Positions 56,696 to 64,000 of a stretch of DNA of 64,000 nt are shown here, one piece after another (positions within the stretch are counted from its first letter, which is position 1; the number at the start of each line of letters is the position of its first letter). The notes beneath the pieces were generated by a model, which was not told the origin of the DNA, made no database searches, and saw only the letters and a program-made list of their open reading frames with translations. Made by a program: the position numbers and the translations under genes. The stretch spans positions 8,996,260 to 9,060,259 of the forward strand of contig OU452205.1 of assembly GCA_911728435.2 (NCBI GenBank), written 5' to 3'. The DNA is from Apoderus coryli. Its lineage: Eukaryota > Arthropoda > Insecta > Coleoptera > Attelabidae.

Positions 56696-57662
56696 CAGTG
56701 TGTGCCAGGATAGATGTAACAAGAGGTGTGAAGGATAACAAATCTTTGAATTTTGGAATGACATTTGGGGAATGAGTCCTGCTTGTTTTAAAACTAAGGT
56801 ACCAAAAAAAATAGTTAAATCGCTATTATAAATCACCCTGTTTAGCAACAAATTTATAAAAATCATCATCATCATTTATTTTACAATTTGCGTCAAAATT
56901 CTACTAACAAAAGTTGTTTAGAATGCAATTTTCCAAATTTCATGAATATAAAAGCATATTTTTGGAAAAAATACTATTTTTCAATCATTAGTATTATCAT
57001 AGAATACTTCGTACTATTTTGTTTTGTATCCTACAACAAACGCCACATAAACATTACAACACATAATAAATATGAAAATTAGCAATAGGTTTGATATTTT
57101 GTAATACACATTTATTCAATATAATCACCACCCATATCCGCACATCTTTCGATCCTTCGTCTGAATTTTCCTTAAAACTTTTCTGAAATTTGTTCTAAAA
57201 TTAACGAGTTTGCAGCATTTTTAATTCTTTCCAGTAATATTGCTGCTTCATTAGGAAGTGGTTCAGAATAAACCAATTGTCTGAGACGACCCCATAAATA
57301 AAAATTCACATTCATGTAAAAAAAGTATTTGTCATATGATGATTTAAATTAAAATAAATTATTGCAAAAAACTATGTTTTCCAAAAATATGCTTTTATAT
57401 TCCTGAAATTTGGTTCGGGGATATGAAATTGCATTCTAAACAACTTCTCTTAGTAAAATTTTGGCGTATAGTGTACCATAAAGACACTCCGTTGATGATT
57501 ATTTTTATAAATTTGTTTATAAAACACCCTGTACACCACGGATTTAACTCATTTTTGGGTAGCTTAGTTTTAAAACAAGCAGGACTCATTCCCCAAATGT
57601 CATTCCAAAATTAAAAAAAAATTTGTCCTTTACTCTTGTTACATCTATCCTGGGACACACTG
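56696..57662 (-). mobile_element. Mariner-superfamily element with about 300-bp TIRs
   Basis: TA-flanked (56694-56695, 57663-57664); ends CAGTGTGTGCCAGGATAGAT and its partner ATCTATCCTGGGACACACTG. The TIRs extend to about 56990 and 57370, sharing 'ATTTGGGGAATGAGTCCTGC', 'TTGTTTAGAATGCAATTT' and 'AAAAGCATATTTTTGGAAAA'. The remaining coding part (57110-57310, minus) reads 'FYLWGRLRQLVYSEPLPNEA', 'RIKNAANSLILEQISEKF', 'RRRIERCADMGGDYIE', a DDE transposase C-terminus. Most of the gene is deleted. Confidence 0.8.
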
Positions 57663-57669
57663 TATAAAG

Positions 57670-58700
57670 ACGTAGACCCTGAAAATTCTCGGCGCGCCTC
57701 TGGTCGTTCGACTGTATTCGGAAATTTTGGCTGCTGGCTATGGCTGCCAAGTTCACATCGGTAATTGGCAACAGATCAGGATTTTGTTTGAATAGTTGAG
57801 GCGTTTTGTTCGCAGTACCTGGATATTATGGATGACCGATTGCATAATTTGTATACCTCATAATGAGACATTTTAATCGCACGTACAACCGTGTACGCTG
57901 CATAGATACCTTTAACTATAAATATATTATCTACGTCTCTGTACAACCAGAACTCTTGCTCTACTTGTTGCTACCTTACCTTAGGAATTAGTTTTAAACA
58001 TTGCATAACTGTAATTAGGTACATATTCTTATTCAACTCTATGTTTTTTTTTGTTCTGTGATGTAATGGCACATGTGGCTGTTAGCCACATCGTGCTCGT
58101 AAATCTTTTGGTCTCAATAGGTTTTCTCGATCATTTTTTTTTCTCTTTAGCGATCTGGACAATTAATTAAAATCGCTAATGACACATTCCGGCGCAAGCT
58201 GTACGTCTCGCGCTTATCTTGATCTCTTGTAAAATGCCGCGCGCTGAATATCGACTACTATGGTAGAAAACCATTTTGGAAAAAATAGTTTTGTGATGTG
58301 TTTGTGTACTTAATAGTAGGCTATTACTATTGATATAATTCGTTGTCGCTTTTCATTTTAAGTATTATTCGATAGTTCATTTATTTACTTGTTTGTATAT
58401 TATGAGGTATCAGGTGTGCAAAGAAAGAATACGTAGAAAAAATACCGCATGTCTAAAATCGGAAATGAGGATTAATATTATTATACATCTATTTATTATA
58501 TATAAATTAGAGCAGATAGCAAATTCTTTTTTTTTACTAGTGAACTATTAAAAAATGTCAAGAAATATCTTTCTCAAATTTCTAAATGCGCCATCAGGGA
58601 CAGCCGCTCTATTAGGAATTTGTTTAGATTTATATTTGATGCAAACTTAAAGAGAATAAGCGGCAGAGCTGAAAGATAGCCCTATAGAAGCAATCCTAAC
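57670..58700. other. No recognised gene
   Basis: A moderately CpG-rich patch occurs at 58180-58250 ('AAAATGCCGCGCGCTGAATA'), without a supported frame or promoter. Confidence 0.4.
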
Positions 58701-58739
58701 CACCGGCAGCTCGGTCAGGAGTAAGGTGAGGGTTGCGCC

Positions 58740-59780
58740 ACTGGTTTATTGGCGGTCAAAACCAGAAACCAACGTTCTTGTGTTTACCCTTCAACTACCG
58801 CTCAAAAATAAAACACTACATTCAGTAATTTTGACTTTCAGTTCATCGATTGTACCTGGACGACTCGCAAACACTTTGGCTTTGAAATATCCCCACAGGA
58901 AAAAACCGGGTGCCATTAAGTCGGGGACCTCGAAGGCCAAGGCAAATCGAAAAATGAGTCGGCCATTAAACATTTCTCATAGCTCCCTCATTGAGTTTCT
59001 GGCGGCATGAGCTTGTTGGAATAGTAAGGCATTGTTTAGTAATCCTCGTCTATTTAATTCTGGAATGAGAAATGTCTCTAGCATATTAACGTAGCGCTCG
59101 GATGTTACTGTTACAGCGCAGTTATTTTTATCCTCAAAAACTAAGGGTCAATAATACCAAAAGATACTACTCCACACCACACAACAAATTTTGGTTCTGT
59201 GTAAAGATTTCACGAGGATTTGCATTTGACCAGTATCTAAATTTCTGTTTATTGAGCATGCCGTTCAAATCAAAATTTGATCCGTCGGTCATTAGGAGAC
59301 TGTGGATTGCTCCTTGATTTAAATCCAAAAATTCTTGACAAAATGCTAACCATGCTTCTTTATCTTGATTGCTAAGCTGCTGTGCCATTTCGCATTTATA
59401 GGGATGAAATTTTGAATCCCTTTGAAGAATTCTAAGCTTCCCTTCGATATTCCTCGGATAAGGGTTTGTCGATTAGCAGACCTTTTAGGACTTCTTGTAA
59501 ACGCAATTCTAACTCGTTCAATATTTTCTTATGTACGAACTGTTCTTCGACGTCCAGGCTTCTTTAAATTTTGTACAGAACCATTTTCAAGCCAATGACG
59601 AACCCATAACTTCACAGTTTTACGACTTGGCGCGTGACCCCTATTGTTGTAATTAAACTGACGCCGGAATGCACGCCTAACTTCTTCTATCTAATTGCTT
59701 CTTATGTGAGTTTCTACATAAGACACACGTTGTTGGATTACTCCATGAAACTTCAAACGGATGTTGAAATAATGTCTCAA
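58740..59780 (-). pseudogene. Mariner-superfamily transposase, nearly full-length relic
   Basis: Minus strand, N to C: 'QQRVSYVETHIRSN' and 'IEEVRRAFRRQFNYNNRGHA' (first helix-turn-helix), 'RKTVKLWVRHWLENGSVQNL' with 'KKPGRRRTVRT' (second DNA-binding half and GRPR-like linker). Then 'ENIERVRIAFTRSPKRSANR', 'LAFCQEFLDLNQGAIHSLLM', 'MTDGSNFDLNG' (first catalytic Asp) and 'KQKFRYWSNANPREI'. It ends with 'LLFQQAHAARNSMREL' (family QQDGA.AHTA, here with the Asp lost), 'MFNGRLIFRFALAFEVPDL' and 'GFFLWGYFKAKVFASRPGTI'. At least four frameshifts or stops. TIRs were not found. It differs from the DUF4817-type copies and represents another mariner-like lineage. Confidence 0.75.
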
Positions 59781-59789
59781 AGCAAAAAA

Positions 59790-62080
59790 ATATTGATGAA
59801 AACTAACAAGCTTCTCGTAGAAAAATGACATTCCACGAAATTATTAATTTCAAATTTATTTGTGACTGGCGCCTACTTTATTAATAATTTACCTAAATCC
59901 CAAAGACTACAGAAGATAATCCCACAGAGAACAACCTATTTAGTTATCTGGTAGGGAATTTATTAATAATATAAAATGGGTATATTTTTTAATACATTTT
60001 ACCTATCGCACTTTTTTATACATTTTCTAGTTCAAATATAGTCCAAGAATTATTTTTTAAACACTTAAAGATGTTTTTTGCTATCTATTTTAAAGACTCT
60101 TAATTCTCATTCCAAAACTATGTTGTAAAAGTTAACTACAAAATGTTACATAAAAATAATATAACACAATATTACACAAAAATCCAGCGGTACTTCGTCT
60201 TTCTTTTATTGTTTTAAAATTCATTTCGATATTTATTCTTGCCTGCGGGCGCTTCTCTCATGCCAAGTTATTTATCTTTTAAACTAATTGGTTTTTATTA
60301 CTACTGAAATCCAGTGTTACCATAGTAATTTAAGCCATTCATAATTTACACAGTATTTTTTTTTTAACATACACCTGCAATAAGGTTCGGATTCCGATAG
60401 TATTAACCGCTCTATATAAGCTAAATTCACCCTTGATTCACATTTTATGTTGTTGAAAACATTATTTTCATATGTTCCAGTTAAAGTTATTGCTGAAAAT
60501 TTATTCCATAATTGAAGGCAAGAAAAGAGGGGCTTAAACTGCGTTTTAAATTTTTGCAACAAAATTATTGGAACACATAAAAGCAGAAAACGAAAAGTTT
60601 TGTTTGACCAACTACTTATGTGTTACCAAAATCTAGCGTATTATAATATGTCGTTGAAAATTTATTTGCCGGACATTCGTCTGGAAAATTGTGCTACTGA
60701 GTGTCGAGCACGATGATTGGTTGCACCAGGATATTTTAAACATGGAAAAAAGGTATCAGGGAAAATGAAACTGTGAGATGTTAACCCAGAAGTGCTGCAC
60801 TTGTATGAGAATAGCCCCAGAGGCTGCTTTCCAAAAGCAAGTTAAGAAGGGCAAAATTAAAACTTTAGATAAATGATAAAAAATATGCTATTTAATTGCT
60901 TTTGTTGAACCCAAAATATATTGTTATCTGTACGATAACGGAGAAATCTTGATTTAGTTTTTGATTTTTGTTGCAGGGATATTTTGTAGTTAAGTCCATA
61001 AAGACTACATTTCGAAAATAATAAATAAAAATATACAGAATCCTTAAAAAAGTGGTTATATCAAAGTTATGCTTTTTAAAAGAATTGCCATATACCTATC
61101 TAATCACATTTGACTTAAAAAATAAGATAGGTTTCGAAACGATTCTTAAGTACAGAGCTTTTTTATTTATTTATATTTTTCTAAAATTGCCGTATTTTGA
61201 AAAAAAAAAGAAAAGAATTTTATAACAATAATTCATATTTTTTTTTTGCCAGCAAACTAAAATTTCTATTAGATTTTTTAGTTACATGTGTGTGTGTGTG
61301 AGTGAATCTCAAAAAATAGGTGATGTTCAGGATGAAAAGGTGAAATTTTTTACCCAGTGTTATCAAAGACGAGTGGCAGTTTGTGAATTTATAACATGGA
61401 CGCAAGGATACAGTTTTTACTGGAAAATATCACTTGGTCAGACAAGGCAAAATAAACAAAAAATTTATTAGACACAATTCCTACTATTGGAGCGACTCAA
61501 GTTGACATGTGGTTAGAGAGCAATTTTCAAGAATCCTAGACATTTTAATGTCGTAGCCCTAGATTTAGAAAATTTACATAAAATTATGCACATCCACACC
61601 GTCATTAATATATAGAATGTTTGAATAAGAAAGTTGACTGCTACTTCCGTTATTACTTTAGTCAATCTGCCCATTTGACCCAGTTATGGCAGTAAATTTT
61701 CAAAATTCGCCCTGTATAATAAACCATGATAATTCCTGAGGGAAATTTAATCACAAAGATTACAATAAGTTAAATAAAATCGTTTTTTATGCATTTGTAC
61801 AACGTGTGTTTAGTGTTCATTAGTCCAAATAAATTTAAAACTCTTTGAAGTACGGAAAAATTACCGAGAGGTACGATAATTTTTTTTATTGCTTTAACGT
61901 TAAACTTGATTGTATCAGAGTAAAAACACATACAAAGATATTTTTCTTCGACTGTTTTTAAATCCCTTTTTTATATTGGAAAAGACCGTTCAATTTCTCA
62001 AAGTGGCTGTCCATCATTATATTATAATAAAACTCAAACAACTCGAAGTTCAGCTACGTAATCAATTTGGTTGTCAATTT
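59790..62080. other. No recognised gene
   Basis: A (TG)n microsatellite at 61286-61300. No supported coding region: the frames at 60317-60562 and 61286-61471 lack motifs and splice signals. Confidence 0.45.
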
Positions 62081-62084
62081 TTTT

Positions 62085-62126
62085 GTGTGTAACCGGTTTC
62101 GGTTATAAGACCATCATCAGACACTA
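62085..62126 (-). ncRNA. Hammerhead ribozyme motif
   Basis: Minus strand: CTGATGA (62114-62120), short stem II GGT/ACC, GAAA (62097-62100), stem III palindrome ACCGGT, cleavage-site T, and stem I GTGT/ACAC (4 bp). The stem III sequence differs from the ACATGT copies but keeps self-complementarity, suggesting compensatory change in a separate Penelope lineage. Confidence 0.55.
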
Positions 62127-62426
62127 AACTAAAATACATGCAAATCTGACCAAAAACAGAGAAGACAAATCGACGAATTTCATAGACAAATGCCTTTTTT
62201 ATATGTTCAATCCTAATTTGAAAATGTAGTACATTGTAATGCTGTTTTTCATTTCCCACTAGTTGCTGGGCAGCAATATCTAAAAATCCACGGATAAATT
62301 TTCTGGTAATGACAAAAGTAGCATCGGTTATGAAAAATCACCATAGCAACTCCGACAATACCAAAAAACCAAATTGACAGTTTAAATTATTTCGCTAATT
62401 TCGAAGGTTTTAAAGCTATTTATATC

Positions 62427-62524
62427 ATGAAAGACAGTGATAATGCATATAGTTTAACACCACCTAGTCAATTTAATACTTTTAACTCATCGTATTTAGG
62501 CTTACGCCAACAGGGCGAGTATAG
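62427..62524 (+). CDS. Candidate first coding exon of a host gene
   Basis: ATG at 62427 opens 32 codons ('MKDSDNAYSLTPPSQFNTFN', 'SSYLGLRQQGEY') and runs into a consensus donor, ATAG|GTAAGT, at 62524/62525, leaving phase 2. The composition (Ser, Asn, Gln, Thr, no low-complexity AT bias) is unlike the chance frames in this window. An acceptor TTATTTTATAG at 62770 restores the frame in the second exon. No protein family recognised; a cytoplasmic or disordered N-terminus is likely from the polar composition. Best non-transposon gene candidate here. Confidence 0.5.
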
Positions 62525-62770
62525 GTAAGTTTCGAAAAACAAATATTTTCCTAGAAATGATGAGGTTTAATTTATTCAAAACCACATTAGTGACATCCTG
62601 TATATTAAAGCAGTCGTAGAAAAAGTATCGTGTGAAAGTCGCATGAAATTAGCATTTCATATACTATTATAATATACTGACTTACAATTGATTATAGTTT
62701 TGATTCTTTTTTAAAAATAGATAAGGGACAATTTTTACACCACCATACGACTTGCCTTATTATTTTATAG

Positions 62771-62870
62771 TTATGACTGGACTGCTTTACCAATTGGTAC
62801 GAACCGCAACTTCTTTTATAGTGCAAACAGCACATCTACGGCTGTTAGTACGCACCGGCACCCTGCGTGA
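62771..62870 (+). CDS. Candidate second exon of the same gene
   Basis: After the acceptor at 62770 the joined codon AG|T gives Ser, then 'YDWTALPIGTNRNFFYSANS' and 'TSTAVSTHRHPA' to TGA at 62868-62870. The intron (62525-62770, 246 bases) is normal for an insect. A donor-like CCTGC|GTGAAT at 62866 may mean the exon continues to a third exon instead of stopping. The last 26 bases overlap a minus-strand frame (62845-63082), so at most one strand is likely coding there. Confidence 0.45.
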
Positions 62871-63082
62871 ATCCAATAGACTCTGATTGGTGTATTTTTT
62901 TTATTGGGGTAGGTAACTGAATATCTAAGGATTGTAGGGAACTTGTCACCTTGTCAGAAACTATAAGTGATCCACAATACTTACGATAATCCTTCGTGCT
63001 CATTGTTGGTACTTCTGATACGGAATACAACACGAGAAGCCAACCAAAACGGTCTGGTACTCTAATATTATCTATAAGATGC
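62845..63082 (-). CDS. Unrecognised coding-like stretch
   Basis: About 79 open codons on the minus strand: 'IRVPDRFGWLLVLYSVSEVP', 'YRKYCGSLIVSDKVTSSLQS', 'IGFTQGAGAY', TAA. Higher GC than its neighbours and protein-like composition. The frame follows acceptor-like AAATTAG or TTATAG sites. No family recognised. Confidence 0.3.
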
Positions 63083-63216
63083 TAATTTTTTTTATTCGCA
63101 TAAGTCGATTAACCCCAATAAATTAACAAATTTCTTTATTATGTATGTTTTATTGTTTTTCTGAAAATTTTCAGTAATCTCATCTGTCAGTAATAATTTC
63201 AACAAGTTATAAATAT

Positions 63217-63560
63217 GGCATCAAATCGAGATATTCCAGAAAATTCTTGAAATTCCAGAGGTGATAAAAAATTTGACTATTTTCTTTACTCCATTTGATT
63301 TTACACATTTTCCTGACATCACTTAGCGAAACGAGATCCTCTGATTCCCATTGATCTGAATCTTCACTGGATGCTTCTGAATGAGTTAACCCATCCGACC
63401 TGGTAACGTAGCATCAGCACTCGCATCTTCGAGGAAGAACGGAAGGTTGACATATTCAAAGTGTGTCTTCTCAATAGTATCAAGTACTTCGAAAAGTTTA
63501 TACCAACAAGGCTGAAAGGCAATTGTTCCATAGACACCTTTCAGGTAAGGTGGGATAAAA
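63217..63560 (-). pseudogene. Unrecognised protein fragment with one frameshift
   Basis: Minus strand: 'FIPPYLKGVYGTIAFQPCWY', 'KLFEVLDTIEKTHFEYVNLP' and 'FFLEDASADATLPG', then a stop. One base out of frame, directly adjoining, it continues 'SDGLTHSEASSEDSDQWESE', 'DLVSLSDVRKMCKIKWSKEN' to TAA at about 63217. A single frameshift at about 63404 would explain both parts as one reading frame with an acidic Ser/Asp/Glu-rich segment. The plus strand of 63404-63543 is also open and ends CAG|GTAAGG, so the strand is not certain. I do not recognise the family. Confidence 0.35.
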
Positions 63561-63564
63561 ATTA

Positions 63565-64000
63565 ACTAGCGTTCAAAATAACAGTTTTCCACAATAATGG
63601 TCTTCGTTACATGTGCGTTGCATAATTTTGAAGCATGTGTCACTATAACAGACAAACACTATAATGAGGGACATAAATTAAGCCTGTGCCCTTCACGAAA
63701 AAACATATTAGAATGAGTGGGTTAAATTGTGGTACGGTGGGTACCTACATGTAATTCCAAAAAATTGGTGGTTCCAATTTTGTCCCAACTTATTGCAATA
63801 ATTATGTGTTATTATCCCGTTATTTAACTAAAAAAAGTATTATGGGAGATCCCCTGAGGCTATAGCTACGCTACTGGATATTACTAGGATATATTTTCTT
63901 TCGCCAAAAGAAATCTAAAAATGAACACTTATGCAAGGGTATTTCAATTAAAATGCCGTGATACGGAAAATTTTCTGAAAGAGTGTATGGTTGAATTTTT
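63565..64000. other. No recognised gene
   Basis: No supported feature. Confidence 0.4.

Noticed and set aside
58726..59317. Plus-strand ORFs 58726-59010 and 59102-59317
   Set aside because: Shadows on the opposite strand of the decayed mariner transposase.
1..64000. tRNA or rRNA genes
   Set aside because: I looked for B-box-like GGTTCGA signals and cloverleaf-compatible sequence and for conserved rRNA blocks, and saw none I could support. tRNAscan-SE and Rfam searches would settle it.

Overview
This is an AT-rich, gene-poor stretch of a eukaryotic genome, almost certainly an insect or another arthropod. The evidence is the repeat content: many Tc1/mariner-type elements bounded by TA and starting CAGGGTG, a pogo/Tigger-like element, Penelope-like elements with hammerhead-ribozyme motifs, and decayed non-LTR retrotransposons of several clades. 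Introns have GT-AG signals and there is no operon structure. The species cannot be fixed from the sequence alone. Most long reading frames are chance frames in AT-rich DNA or decayed transposon genes.

Layout. 0-2.9 kb: a LINE relic, a Thr-rich candidate exon with an in-frame TGA, and a mariner-end fragment. 2.9-10.8 kb: two direct copies of a 1.1-1.4 kb LTR/leader-like repeat flanking a region with an inverted pair of Penelope terminal repeats. 11-16 kb: three LINE fragments, a Ty3/gypsy reverse-transcriptase fragment and a MITE. 16.9-20.7 kb: a mariner relic bounded by its own inverted repeats, then a pogo-like element with TIRs, subterminal repeats and a frameshifted transposase. 21-23 kb: an inverted-repeat structure holding a Penelope GIY-YIG endonuclease fragment; one arm carries a 144-bp hammerhead-bearing insertion absent from the other arm. 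26-35 kb: three more mariner relics, a LINE relic and one small ORF with a polyadenylation signal. 37-41.7 kb: a composite tandem and inverted repeat array, next to a perfect palindrome with a tandem duplication. 42-51 kb: a MITE, a 1.9-kb mariner with about 370-bp TIRs and a DUF4817-like transposase next to a LINE fragment, another LINE, and smaller mariner debris. 52.5-54.2 kb: a 1.7-kb TIR element of unknown family. 54.9-59.8 kb: an inverted pair of Penelope terminal repeats with strong hammerhead motifs, an RTE-type LINE tail, and two mariner relics. 62-64 kb: a hammerhead, the best candidate for a host gene (two exons with good splice signals), and two unrecognised minus-strand coding-like stretches.

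No pathway can be reconstructed. Most recognisable sequence belongs to mobile elements, and nearly all of their genes are broken. The most unusual material is the set of self-cleaving ribozyme candidates with matching stem I pairs, the occupied/empty-site comparison inside an inverted repeat at 21.5-23.1 kb, the palindrome/tandem scar at 37.2 kb, and the unclassified TIR element at 52.5 kb.
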